The notes under the pieces were generated by a model. The model was not told the origin of the DNA. It ran no database searches and was given only the letters and a program-made list of their open reading frames with translations. Made by a program: the position numbers and the translations under genes. A stretch of DNA of 64,000 bases from Hoylesella oralis ATCC 33269 (GTDB taxonomy: Bacteria > Bacteroidota > Bacteroidia > Bacteroidales > Bacteroidaceae), in contig NZ_GL833116.1 of the NCBI RefSeq assembly GCF_000185145.2, forward strand, positions 126,501 to 190,500, read 5' to 3'. Of the stretch, positions 8,931 to 17,749 are shown piece after piece. Every line of letters starts with the position of its first letter. Positions within the stretch are counted from its first letter, which is position 1.

Positions 8931-9779
8931 AAGAATACTGAAAAACGAAATTTCCCCCGTGATCGACGATGTCAAAGGCTGAAGTCATGCTTGTCATGAT
9001 TCTTTTCCATGATTCAGGTTATCGTTGTCTGAAACATTTCTATGTGGATAAAGTCTGCAAACATCTTCGTCATTTATTCCCCAAGGGTGTCTCGTGCAAT
9101 CGCTTCGTTGAACTTGAAAGGGAAGTCGCTATTTCTTTGACTCTGTTCATCAAGAAGTTTTTTAGGCAAGTGTACTCGCATCAGTTTCGTGGACAGCACC
9201 CCTTTGCGTGTTTGCAGGAATCAGTGGATTCATATTCGCAAGGTATTCAAGGGTATTGCCCAAAGAGGTAAATGTTCCCTTGGATGGTTCTTCGGATTCA
9301 AACTCCATCTGATCTGCAATGAGAAGAGGGAACTGCTCAACTTCATGATAACGCCGGGAGACGTTGATGACTGAAAGCCTTTGGAGTATAAGAGTTTCGT
9401 AGAGTTCATATATGGAAAACTCGTCGGCACTTGTTTGAAAGACCTTTCGTTGACGGCATTCAGTTTCTCATAAAGCTTAAGAAAAACATGAAGGAGGCTG
9501 TTAGTACCGTAGCTGGGCAAATATTAATAAGAAAGCGGGCCATCATCGAGGCCATCAATGATGAGCTCAAGAATATTGCACAGGTTGAACATTCAAAGCA
9601 TAGGCCTTTTGACAACTTTATTGTGAATATGTTCAGAACAATCGCCGCTTATTGCTATTTTTCTCCAAGAAGCCATGTGTTAATTTGGAAAGAACAAAGG
9701 ACTCACAACTTACCCTATTCTAGATTCGTCGAACTCATGTTATCATAGTGTCGCAACTTTAAAACTGTCATTGTACTTG
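8930..9779 (+). pseudogene. IS982-family transposase, decayed
   Basis: Pieces of one transposase are spread over several frames: GYRCLKHFY and FVELEREVA (frame of 8969-9271), STPLRVCRNQ with GWFFGFKLHLICNEK (9189-9374), and the C-terminal KRAIIEAINDELKNIAQVEHS (9431-9748). This order matches IS982-family transposases of Bacteroidetes. At least three frame changes make it inactive. It starts inside the abiEi-like remnant. The conserved part of the left copy of the large inverted repeat ends at 9780, about where the right end of this insertion sequence should be, so the IS probably sets that boundary. Confidence 0.65.
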
Positions 9780-9805
9780 TTCTAGATCCATCACAATGCT
9801 TAGTT

Positions 9806-11272
9806 CTAATTGTCAAAGTCTACTATGGTTAGACTTGTGTGTTTCACAAAATCGTATAAGGTTAATCGTCTGATATTCATATAGCTTAACCAACTTTCAC
9901 ATAAAGCATTTACATATCTGCGATGTGATTCCTTTATCGTAGTCATTGCATCTTTTAGTTCTTTTACATCAGCTGCCCCTAATTTAAATTTTTCTAGTGT
10001 TTCAACATATATGGTTTTAGACAGAGTAAATGCTTTCAATGCTCTATCATAAACATTTTGTTGTACTTGATAATTATTGACAGTTGCAAATATCTCTTGC
10101 TCAAGCTCTTGAATTCTTTGTTTCTCTTCAGCTCTAACTGTTTCCAACGCACTCTTTGCTATTTTATATCTCCCATTTCTGATTCCCCAATCTATCAGGG
10201 GAATAGTAATTCCTATAGATATGACCTCTTGTTGAAGCAAATTCCGATAAGCTTCTTTGAATTTATCAGAATATTGATTGCTACCAATACTAACATCAAT
10301 ATTGGTATCAAAAAAACGCTCTTTTTTAGTTTTATCAAGATCTTTTGAAGCAGATAAAATATTTTGACTCATTTCCAAATAAGACGGGTTATTCCTCCTA
10401 CACTCTTCCAATGCTGTTCGATACAGAATAGCTATAGTAGGGCGATTAGTAGGTAATTCTATTTGTATGCTATCGTCATCTTCTATACCAATATAAGATA
10501 ATAGTTGGAACATCTTTTTTTGATATTCATTTCTATTTTTCAACAGTTCATCTTCCTGTTCCATTTTATTTAGTCTTAGAGCCAGCAAATTAGATTTAGA
10601 TAATGCATCATGCTTAAATAAGGTTTCTCCTATGATAAGCAATGTATCTGATTTCTCTACTTGATCGAGCGCTAAGTCCAAATTTTCTTTTGCAAGACAC
10701 AAATCAAAAAAGAGATTTGCTGTAGCATAAGTTGTAGTTTCTATAGCATAGGCATATTTTCGCTTAGCAGTTTCATATTTCAACGGCTCTATCTTCCTGT
10801 CCCATTTAAAGCGATTATACCCAAAGAGAGACTGGCTATATCCTATTCGATACGGCACTGTTGAGAACTGATTGTAAGTAGTAGAACCAAAGGTTCTTAA
10901 AAAGCCTAATTCAGAAACTGCGTATAGAGTACCGCCTGTAAAATTCACATTCTGAGTTAATTGCAGATTGCCATAGGAATATAATGACCTCTGAGATCGA
11001 TATTCATCTCTATCAGAATCTGAAATATATCTCTTTATAATATTGCGACTATACTGAAATGGCGTAAGTGTCAAGGTTAATGTAAGCAATCTTTCTGCTT
11101 TATAATTACTATATTGCCAACGATACACGTTCAACTCATTTTTAGCCTTCTGAATTGAGACAGACCGTTCTTTAGCAATATTTATAATCGTCTGAAGAGA
11201 ATATTTATTTTGCGCCACACAAGCTATGCAGATAAAGGATGCCGTAATGACTATATAAATGCTCTTTCTCAT
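9806..11272 (-). CDS. TolC-like outer-membrane efflux protein, copy 1
   Basis: A 488-residue protein with an N-terminal signal peptide (MRKSIYIVITASFICIACVAQ) and two long alpha-helical coiled-coil repeats, the layout of the TolC/OEP family (PF02321). It forms the outer-membrane channel of a type 1 secretion system together with the HlyD-like and ABC proteins encoded just upstream. The start overlaps the HlyD-like stop by four bases, so it is the last gene of operon 1. Its sequence is identical to the copy at 53857-55323. The Glu/Lys-rich helix segments and the ..VKELKDAMTTIKESHRR.. region near residue 435 are typical. Confidence 0.85.
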   Translation of the reverse strand: MRKSIYIVITASFICIACVAQNKYSLQTIINIAKERSVSIQKAKNELNVYRWQYSNYKAERLLTLTLTLTPFQYSRNIIKRYISDSDRDEYRSQRSLYSYGNLQLTQNVNFTGGTLYAVSELGFLRTFGSTTYNQFSTVPYRIGYSQSLFGYNRFKWDRKIEPLKYETAKRKYAYAIETTTYATANLFFDLCLAKENLDLALDQVEKSDTLLIIGETLFKHDALSKSNLLALRLNKMEQEDELLKNRNEYQKKMFQLLSYIGIEDDDSIQIELPTNRPTIAILYRTALEECRRNNPSYLEMSQNILSASKDLDKTKKERFFDTNIDVSIGSNQYSDKFKEAYRNLLQQEVISIGITIPLIDWGIRNGRYKIAKSALETVRAEEKQRIQELEQEIFATVNNYQVQQNVYDRALKAFTLSKTIYVETLEKFKLGAADVKELKDAMTTIKESHRRYVNALCESWLSYMNIRRLTLYDFVKHTSLTIVDFDN

Positions 11273-12582
11273 ATCTTATTCTTAAATATTTTCTCAAGTG
11301 GTTGAATAAAATTCTCTATCAATCGCTTATCTTTTATGATGATTTGTGCGTTGCCTAATATCTGTTTTGTTTGTGGCAGATTCTTTCCATAATTGGTCCT
11401 TAGATGATTCGGAAATTTGATTTCAACAATATAGTTACCGTCCTTATCGGGAATATCAGAAATATTGGAAACTATCCCTTCAATAAACCCGAACTCTTCA
11501 TCAGGATAATTATTAAGTCGTGTAATAACCCGCTGATTAATTTGTATTTTCCCGGCTCCGAGTGCAGGAAACTTAGCCTTTCCGATTGATTCGGTAGGTG
11601 TTTTAGGCATTACTATCATAATGAGTTCTCCTGCTGTAACATTTTGGTTTTTACTCCAAACACTCATCATATTCACGTAGCCAGCAATTGGAGCTACAAT
11701 TAGATAGTTTTTTTGCCATAATTTGATAGCATTCCCTAGTTGGTCTGCAGCTCTGTTCAGCTCCAAAATGCTCTTTTCATGTGTTTCTTTATATTGCTGC
11801 TCCAAATCTAACATAACTTCTCTATCCTGTAATTTCTGCATTTGAACTTCTTTCTGTGTACGGATATCATTAAGCTGTGTTTGATGACTCTGTAAATAGG
11901 TGTAACGGGAATTATCAAATTCTTCACCTGTCTTAATCTTTTTTGCAAACAGAGCAGAATCCCGAAGATATATATTCTTAGAAATATCTGCCTGTTGCGC
12001 ATGTAAGATATATTCGTGTTTTCTATTTAAATCCAATTCTACCTGCTTAGACAGCTGGTTCTGTTTTAACGCCAATTTCTGAGGATAATAATTAGTTTTG
12101 GTATAGAGAATGTAATATTGAAGGGCTTCCATAAAACCAGAATATGGCAACTGCACATCTCCTAATCTCAAAGTATACCCTTTAAGTTTTTTATATAAAA
12201 GGGATGAAGATAAATTCTTAGATTGCCATTTTTGGAAGATTTTATTTAACATTAGAACATCTTGCGAATTCGCATTATTTTCTATAATAGCTAAATAGTC
12301 TCCCGCCTGTACATTTTGTTTATCGCGAACGAAGAGATTCTCAAGTTTTCCAGTAGCATAGGCATTAAGTTCTACAGGCGTAGATGATGATGTAATGACA
12401 ACTGGAGCTATGAGCGTATCAGGATATTTAAAGAAATAACTACCCAATAATAGTCCAAAAAGGACAATTGCTATAACAGTAATTCCCCATTGCAAAATCC
12501 ATGATGGTATTTGTCCCATCATTTCTTGAACTTCTTCACTGCGAAGTTCTATTTTACTATTTTTATCAACAGTATCTTCCAT
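11269..12582 (-). CDS. HlyD-like membrane fusion protein, copy 1
   Basis: A 437-residue protein with a short cytosolic N-terminus, one membrane segment around residues 30-50 (WGITVIAIVLFGLLLGSYFF), a lipoyl-like half-motif (..LFVRDKQNVQAGDYLAII..), a central coiled coil and a second beta-barrel/lipoyl part near residues 300-400. This is the layout of HlyD-family adaptors that bridge a C39 ABC exporter to TolC. It lies 6 bases after the exporter gene and overlaps the TolC-like gene. Differs from copy 2 only at one residue, Lys here and Arg there, in the GAGKIQ motif. Confidence 0.88.
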   Translation of the reverse strand: MEDTVDKNSKIELRSEEVQEMMGQIPSWILQWGITVIAIVLFGLLLGSYFFKYPDTLIAPVVITSSSTPVELNAYATGKLENLFVRDKQNVQAGDYLAIIENNANSQDVLMLNKIFQKWQSKNLSSSLLYKKLKGYTLRLGDVQLPYSGFMEALQYYILYTKTNYYPQKLALKQNQLSKQVELDLNRKHEYILHAQQADISKNIYLRDSALFAKKIKTGEEFDNSRYTYLQSHQTQLNDIRTQKEVQMQKLQDREVMLDLEQQYKETHEKSILELNRAADQLGNAIKLWQKNYLIVAPIAGYVNMMSVWSKNQNVTAGELIMIVMPKTPTESIGKAKFPALGAGKIQINQRVITRLNNYPDEEFGFIEGIVSNISDIPDKDGNYIVEIKFPNHLRTNYGKNLPQTKQILGNAQIIIKDKRLIENFIQPLEKIFKNKI

Positions 12583-12587
12583 TATCC

Positions 12588-13853
12588 TTATTTTCCAAGC
12601 TCTAATTGATTCTTAACCAAAGTATAGTAAGCCCCATGCTTTATAGTAAGTTCCTCATGAGTTCCCTGTTCAACAATCTTTCCTTTTTCCAAAACGATTA
12701 TATTATCGGCATTCCTAACAGTGCTGAGACGGTGCGCAACAATAAATACAGTTCTTCCCTTATAAAATTCTTGAAGATTATCCATGATTATCTTCTCATT
12801 GTTTGCGTCAAGAGAATTAGTAGCTTCATCGAGGAATATGTACTCTGGATCCTTATACACAGCTCTGGCTATCAAGATTCTTTGTCTTTGTCCTTGGCTA
12901 ATTCCACTACCTTCCATTCCAATCTTTGTATCATAGGCCATAGGGAGATCATTAATGAAATCCTGAATATTCGCTACCTGTACGGCATGTCTCAATCTTT
13001 CTATATTGACTTCGTCTGTACTGATTGCTATATTTTTAGCAATAGTATCAGAGAATATATAACTTTCTTGCATGACAGAACCTGTCTTACTTCTCCATAG
13101 GTGGGGATTAATCATCTTTAAAGGGGTGCTTCCGATCCTGATATTGCCTCTATTAGGAGAATAAAAGCCCTGTAGTAATTTGACCAAGGTCGTTTTCCCG
13201 CTTCCACTAGAACCTACTATAGCAGTAACCTTATGCTGTGGTATAGTCAAAGTGACATCTTCAAGCGCATAATCCCTGTCCGCTCCACTATAGCTAAAAG
13301 TAACATTCTCAAAATAAATATCTCTCACTTCTGGTAAGTAATTAAGCTTCGAAGTTATATTAAATTCTTCATCACGCTTTCTATGAATTTCATTTAAACG
13401 TTCCAAACTAATTTTGGCATCTTGATAAGACTGGGCGAAACCGATAAATTCACCAATAGGAGCAGAAACCTGTCCAATAATGTATGTAAGGGACATCATC
13501 ATACCAAGAGTCATATTTCCATCCACCACTGCCTTTGCAGCGATAAACGATACAATAATGCTCGTACTTTGGGTAAAGAAAACAGAGCCCGTTTGTTGTA
13601 TCTGTCCGATAGTCAGTCCTTTAACGCCTATTTTAAAAAGTTTGACCTGAATGCGCTCCCATTCCCATCGTTTCTGTTTTTCACAGTTATTAAGCTTAAT
13701 CTCCTGCATGCCCTGTATCAGTTGGATAATCTTGCTTTGTTCTCCTGCCGATTGATTAAATCTTTTGATGTCCAGTATGCGTCTGTATTTCATGAATGCA
13801 AGAATCCAGATCATATATAAAGTATTTCCAAATAGGAAAATTACTAATATCAT
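12588..13853 (-). CDS. C39 ABC exporter, C-terminal part (membrane segments plus ATPase), copy 1
   Basis: A 421-codon frame that starts inside the membrane domain and carries a complete nucleotide-binding domain: Walker A GSSGSGKTT (residues 214-222), signature SGISQGQRQR, Walker B YIFLDEAT (338-345) and H-loop AHRLS. By itself it would lack the peptidase and the first membrane helices. The upstream frame (13850-14791) supplies exactly these, and together they equal a normal exporter of about 730 residues. The coherent family-like sequence of this frame begins before its ATG, at the TTTTTTA site. Identical to copy 2. Confidence 0.85.
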   Translation of the reverse strand: MILVIFLFGNTLYMIWILAFMKYRRILDIKRFNQSAGEQSKIIQLIQGMQEIKLNNCEKQKRWEWERIQVKLFKIGVKGLTIGQIQQTGSVFFTQSTSIIVSFIAAKAVVDGNMTLGMMMSLTYIIGQVSAPIGEFIGFAQSYQDAKISLERLNEIHRKRDEEFNITSKLNYLPEVRDIYFENVTFSYSGADRDYALEDVTLTIPQHKVTAIVGSSGSGKTTLVKLLQGFYSPNRGNIRIGSTPLKMINPHLWRSKTGSVMQESYIFSDTIAKNIAISTDEVNIERLRHAVQVANIQDFINDLPMAYDTKIGMEGSGISQGQRQRILIARAVYKDPEYIFLDEATNSLDANNEKIIMDNLQEFYKGRTVFIVAHRLSTVRNADNIIVLEKGKIVEQGTHEELTIKHGAYYTLVKNQLELGK

Positions 13854-14791
13854 CCAATTATAATATCCCAGAATAATACTAAAAATGATAAAATTAAAAA
13901 AGAAAAAATAATATTAATCGAGGAACCCATCAGAAAAGACTTGATACGTCCATGGTCTCCAATTCTCTGCATAATGTCTCCCGTCATCTTTGTGTCAAAA
14001 TAATGAAGAGGAAGTGTCATCAGCTTCATGAGAAAATCAGAGATGAGGGCAATATCTATTCTGGAATTGATATGGAGCATAATCCAACTACGGATAAAAC
14101 CGACAGCAAGCTGGGATATAAACAGCAGCAATTGAGTAATGAGGATCAGCGTAATAAAACTTAAATTACGGTCTCTAATACCAGTATCAACTAAGGCTTG
14201 CGTAAGAAATGGAAATATCATTTGTATTCCACTTCCAACCAACATTCCGATGATCAATTGGGCAAACTGACTCTTATATGGAAGGAGATACTTCACAAAG
14301 AAAGCAAAATCTCTGCGTGATGATCGCTTTTCGTCATCGATGCTATCAAAGAGCGGACTAGGTTCAAGTAATAAAGCTGTACCTGTATCTGTAGAGTTTT
14401 CTTTTTTTGATATCCAGCATCTTAAGAACTCTTCTTTATGATATATCAGCTTTCTTGAAGCCGGATCGGCGATGTATAAGCTCACTTCGCCATTCTTATG
14501 GCATTCTATGCGGTAGCAGACGACAAAATGGTTCTGGTTCCAATGTAGTATACAAGGTAAATTGGCTTCTTTGATAAGCTGGTCAAATGAAATCCTGACT
14601 CCGATAGTCCTAAAACCAATATATTCTGCGGCATCACTGATACCAAGCATAGAGACACCTTCACGAGTAATAAAGCATCGTTCGCGAAGAGTTTGCAAAG
14701 TATAACTTCTCCCATAATATTTGGCAATCATACGCAAACACGAGGGACCGCAGTCCATTGCATCAAGTTGACAGTAATGAGGAAATTTCAT
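13850..14791 (-). CDS. C39 ABC exporter, N-terminal part (peptidase plus membrane segments), copy 1
   Basis: A 313-codon frame with an N-terminal C39 cysteine peptidase: Gln8, Cys14 in MDCGPSC, His88 in NQNHF and Asp109 in ADPAS form the expected active site that cuts after the double glycine of leader peptides. Membrane segments of the exporter follow from about residue 165. The frame ends at a TGA that overlaps an ATG of the second part (ATGA). A -1 shift at the TTTTTTA heptamer (13895-13901, minus strand) would join both parts into a 734-residue protein of normal size. It is the first gene of the duplicated module, 77 bases downstream of a GT25-like gene. Confidence 0.85.
   Translation of the reverse strand: MKFPHYCQLDAMDCGPSCLRMIAKYYGRSYTLQTLRERCFITREGVSMLGISDAAEYIGFRTIGVRISFDQLIKEANLPCILHWNQNHFVVCYRIECHKNGEVSLYIADPASRKLIYHKEEFLRCWISKKENSTDTGTALLLEPSPLFDSIDDEKRSSRRDFAFFVKYLLPYKSQFAQLIIGMLVGSGIQMIFPFLTQALVDTGIRDRNLSFITLILITQLLLFISQLAVGFIRSWIMLHINSRIDIALISDFLMKLMTLPLHYFDTKMTGDIMQRIGDHGRIKSFLMGSSINIIFSFLILSFLVLFWDIIIG
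13895..13901 (-). promoter_or_regulatory. TTTTTTA slippery heptamer in the exporter gene, copy 1
   Basis: On the minus strand the heptamer reads T TTT TTA in the zero frame, the X XXY YYZ form that favours -1 ribosomal slippage. After a -1 shift the frame stays open through the ATG at 13853 and gives membrane-helix sequence that looks like the normal family (..IFSIILGYYNWMILV..). Zero-frame reading stops 43 bases later. Confidence 0.6.
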
Positions 14792-14868
14792 TTATTATAT
14801 TTATAGAGCAAAATTTAACCGAATTTTTTGGAGCATTATATAGAATATTTTTATAGTTTACCACTATA

Positions 14869-15543
14869 TTATAGTTTTTCGATATCGGTTTGTTTTTGTA
14901 AATATTTCAAATTTACGTATTGGTAAATTTCCATTTTTTTATTTGCTTGCTTAAAAAGTTCGGTAACTTTATCTTTTAACTCGCCATTTGATAGTGCTAT
15001 ATCTGAATAACCGAAATCCCGTTGAATAGAGATAAAAGGATAAAGCACCATCTTATGGCTTGTAAGCATGGAGAGAACTTCGCATGCAGTGTCATTCTCT
15101 TTGAAATTATAATCGAGTATTTTCTTAAACACAGGGCGATACAGTACAGTAAATTGTAAACTCCTCAGCCAATCTATCCAATACCTTTCCGACGTTATCG
15201 GAACCGCATTTCCGAAACCACTAATACCTCCTGAAAGAAGTTCTACATTTTGGTTTACAGCTTCAATAATGTTTCGTATTAACGTGTCTCTATTATAATG
15301 TTCTGTAAATGTATGATCATCTTCACAAATTATAATTAAATCGTCATCACTATTATAAACTTCTTTTATTATTTTTACGATACTTTGCCACAATCCCATG
15401 TCGCCACTCTTATGGTTACATCTTTCTACTATGTAGATATCAAATTCTTTTTTACCTTCGAATTGATTAAGAACATGCTTCAACCTATCAGAATGCTCCT
15501 TTAAGTTTATAATAAAAACAGGTATAGAAATATCTTTAAGCAT
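14869..15543 (-). CDS. GT25-like glycosyltransferase, second of a tandem pair (cluster 1)
   Basis: A 224-residue protein with NLKEHSDR near residue 13, GLWQS near 50, and CEDDH at residues 73-77, the pattern of glycosyltransferase family 25 (acidic DxD-like metal-nucleotide site). It also carries the FGYSD motif shared with its three relatives in the window. No signal peptide, so cytosolic. It lies 8 bases after the preceding GT25-like gene and 77 bases before the exporter. The nearest relative in the window is the gene at 49677-50336, in the same place of cluster 2. In a peptide cluster the likely task is sugar transfer to the precursor peptide, but this is inference; the family also modifies lipopolysaccharide and collagen. 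Confidence 0.75.
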   Translation of the reverse strand: MLKDISIPVFIINLKEHSDRLKHVLNQFEGKKEFDIYIVERCNHKSGDMGLWQSIVKIIKEVYNSDDDLIIICEDDHTFTEHYNRDTLIRNIIEAVNQNVELLSGGISGFGNAVPITSERYWIDWLRSLQFTVLYRPVFKKILDYNFKENDTACEVLSMLTSHKMVLYPFISIQRDFGYSDIALSNGELKDKVTELFKQANKKMEIYQYVNLKYLQKQTDIEKL

Positions 15544-15551
15544 ATAATAAA

Positions 15552-16208
15552 TTATTTTTTATAAGGGAAATAAAAATCTCTTACTTTATTTAATGTATTT
15601 AATCTTTGAATAGAATTCTCAAAAATTCTATCCACTTGCCCTCTTTTAGCATTGGTTAAGGTTACATCAGAGTAACCAAATTCTTTTTGCCTAGAGATAT
15701 ATGGGTAGATTACGAATTTATTATCCGTAATACCCGAAAGAGAAAAATCTGTAATAACCTCTTCTCCAAAATCAGCATTTAAAATAGTGCGATAAAATTT
15801 ATTAAAAATAACGGTAAACTGCATTCCGTTAAATTGATCTGCCCAAAAAAGGTTTTTAGAAATTTGTACAGCGTTATCAAACCAACTATACCCTCCTGAA
15901 AGCATATCTGCATTTAAAGATATAGCCTGTTCTATACAATTTTGCAGTAGGTCAAAAGAATAATCTTCAGTAAACATATGATCATCTTCACACAAGATAA
16001 AGAAATCACTATTTTTTTCGTTTTCTTTATTTACTATTTGACTTATGGTCTGCCATAGTCCGTATGCACCTTTCTCATGTATTATCGCTGGAACAATATT
16101 GAATAAAAATTCGGGCTTATCGGAAAACTGCTTTAGGATGTGAACTCGCCTATCTGTACGCTGTTTCAGATTGACCGCATTTACAGAAATTTTTTTTTGA
16201 TTAGTCAT
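15552..16208 (-). CDS. GT25-like glycosyltransferase, first of a tandem pair (cluster 1)
   Basis: A 218-residue protein with NLKQRTDRR near residue 13, GLWQT at 50-54, CEDDH at 73-77 and a C-terminal FGYSD motif, so a GT25-type fold with a likely metal-binding acidic site. Cytosolic, no membrane segments. It overlaps the end of the thioredoxin-like gene before it by eight bases and is followed 8 bases later by its paralogue, which indicates a common transcript. Closely resembles 49034-49690 of cluster 2, more than its own neighbour. Substrate unknown. Confidence 0.75.
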   Translation of the reverse strand: MTNQKKISVNAVNLKQRTDRRVHILKQFSDKPEFLFNIVPAIIHEKGAYGLWQTISQIVNKENEKNSDFFILCEDDHMFTEDYSFDLLQNCIEQAISLNADMLSGGYSWFDNAVQISKNLFWADQFNGMQFTVIFNKFYRTILNADFGEEVITDFSLSGITDNKFVIYPYISRQKEFGYSDVTLTNAKRGQVDRIFENSIQRLNTLNKVRDFYFPYKK

Positions 16209-17682
16209 TTAATAATATCTTATAAATTTTATTATTACTTGGTCTATATGCATCTTTATTAATTAATTTTCCAAGTTTATCAAATATCATATACCTTGGC
16301 AAAGTGTTTATTTTATTTTGTTTTATAAATAATGCATCATTTGAGTTTAAAATCAAATAATTATGCTTATAATCTCTCAAATGGGCATTCTCAAACTTTT
16401 GTTTCCATCTCTCTTCTTTATCATTTAATGCTAAGTAGATAAAAACAATATCATTAAATTTTTTATTATCTCTAAGTCGTTTTGAGTAATTCATTTCCTC
16501 AAGACATGGGGCGCACCAAGAAGCCCAAAAATCAACATAAACTATTTTTCCTTTACATTGCCTTATAAGGTAATCAAAAGTTATTTTTTCACCTTGGGAT
16601 GATAATAAAAGAAGATCATTGGTTATTGCAATATCCAGATTCAATAAGTTTTCATACTCACTTTTCAATTTGCTAATAATAGAGGTATCGGAAACTAAGT
16701 TAGAGAAATTATTAAAATATTTTTGGCGTTGTTCTATGGGAGATTTTTGCAAGATATTTTTCAAAACAAGTTCTAATAGATCTTGTGAGAGCAATCCAAA
16801 TTCATCTTTTTTATTTTCAATAAAGTCATATGTAGCCGTGAATTTATCATTCTTGAGCAATGGTTGAATCGAATTAAGATAGTTTACTCCTACTAAATAA
16901 TAATATTCTTTATAAAACCCATACAAGTCAGTTCGGTATATAGAATCATTATACCCTTTCAGCAAAGAATCTAAATGAGCAATGGAGTTGTCTCTATGAT
17001 TTAGGTTCAATAATGTATATTTATTTCTTTCTTTATAAAACTTATATTCTTTTTCAGAAACCTGACTTGATTTGAAAAGGGAATCTAACCAAATACTTTC
17101 ATCTTTAAGTTCTTTAAGTAGTTTCGGGTAGAATTCTTGCAATATTTTTGGTATAGAAATAGTCTTATTTCCTTTGATTAATTTCTTATAAAAATAGGTA
17201 GAAGGATTCTTTACTATTTCTATTGTCTGCATTCCTTCAGATATTGGATATCGCTGTCTTTTGAAATAATCATAATTTAAATCATATTTTTTTACAATTC
17301 TATTTTTGATCTCAATAAAAGGAGCACCTTCTTTTACATAATGTATACCTATTGAGTCACCGGAATGAAGAATAAAATCAACTGAAGAAGTAGGATTATA
17401 CTTATGATTTACAGCTACAATATCTAAAATGGGATATATTTCTACATTTTTTTTAGGAGCTACTGTTTCTTTTTTATCGGCCGATAACCTAAATGATAAA
17501 ATGGGTTGAGGTGTTATCACTGAAGCTCCTGTACTAAAAAATATTGTATCATAGTTACTTTTAACAGTATCAAATGTTAGTACAACCGTATGAGATTTTT
17601 TGTGTATATTTGCACAAAAACAAGTAATATACACGAGCATACACATTAACAGCAGAATTTTTTTTTTCATACATTCTTTCAT
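16201..17682 (-). CDS. TlpA-like thioredoxin-fold protein, exported
   Basis: A 493-residue protein with a signal peptide (residues about 5-24, KKKILLLMCMLVYITCFC) that may be a lipoprotein or cleaved signal. A long alpha-helical middle follows, then a C-terminal thioredoxin domain with WASWCAPC (CAPC at residues 390-393) and a cis-Pro region NTLPRYM. This is the TlpA/DUF4369-type layout common in Bacteroidetes periplasms. It probably reduces or isomerises disulfides in the periplasm. Placed directly after the Cys-rich precursor, it fits a role in folding that peptide. Cluster 2 has an outer-membrane protein at this place instead. The start region lies in a strong hairpin (17685-17740). Confidence 0.75.
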   Translation of the reverse strand: MKECMKKKILLLMCMLVYITCFCANIHKKSHTVVLTFDTVKSNYDTIFFSTGASVITPQPILSFRLSADKKETVAPKKNVEIYPILDIVAVNHKYNPTSSVDFILHSGDSIGIHYVKEGAPFIEIKNRIVKKYDLNYDYFKRQRYPISEGMQTIEIVKNPSTYFYKKLIKGNKTISIPKILQEFYPKLLKELKDESIWLDSLFKSSQVSEKEYKFYKERNKYTLLNLNHRDNSIAHLDSLLKGYNDSIYRTDLYGFYKEYYYLVGVNYLNSIQPLLKNDKFTATYDFIENKKDEFGLLSQDLLELVLKNILQKSPIEQRQKYFNNFSNLVSDTSIISKLKSEYENLLNLDIAITNDLLLLSSQGEKITFDYLIRQCKGKIVYVDFWASWCAPCLEEMNYSKRLRDNKKFNDIVFIYLALNDKEERWKQKFENAHLRDYKHNYLILNSNDALFIKQNKINTLPRYMIFDKLGKLINKDAYRPSNNKIYKILLND

Positions 17683-17684
17683 AA

Positions 17685-17740
17685 AGTTTCCTTCTAAAGA
17701 TAACTACTAAGCTTATTAGAAATTATTATAGAAGGAAACT
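17685..17740 (-). promoter_or_regulatory. Hairpin between the precursor gene and the TlpA-like gene
   Basis: AGTTTCCTTCTA (17729-17740 read on the minus strand) and TAGAAGGAAACT (17685-17696) make a perfect 12-bp stem with a 32-base loop. The 3' arm contains AAGGAAA, a possible ribosome-binding site, ending three bases before the ATG at 17682. No T-run follows, so it looks more like an mRNA stabiliser or translation attenuator than a full terminator. Confidence 0.6.
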
Positions 17741-17749
17741 GTTTTTGGA

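Larger units (their letters stand above)
9780..14791. repeat. Large inverted repeat, left copy (export module)
   Basis: This 5,012-bp segment is repeated in inverted orientation at 50338-55349; position p pairs with 65129 minus p. It covers the exporter, HlyD-like and TolC-like genes. I found one difference: 11549 against 53580, which changes Lys to Arg in the HlyD-like protein. Homology starts exactly at the ATG of the exporter gene (14791) and ends 26 bases past the TolC-like stop codon. Confidence 0.95.
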
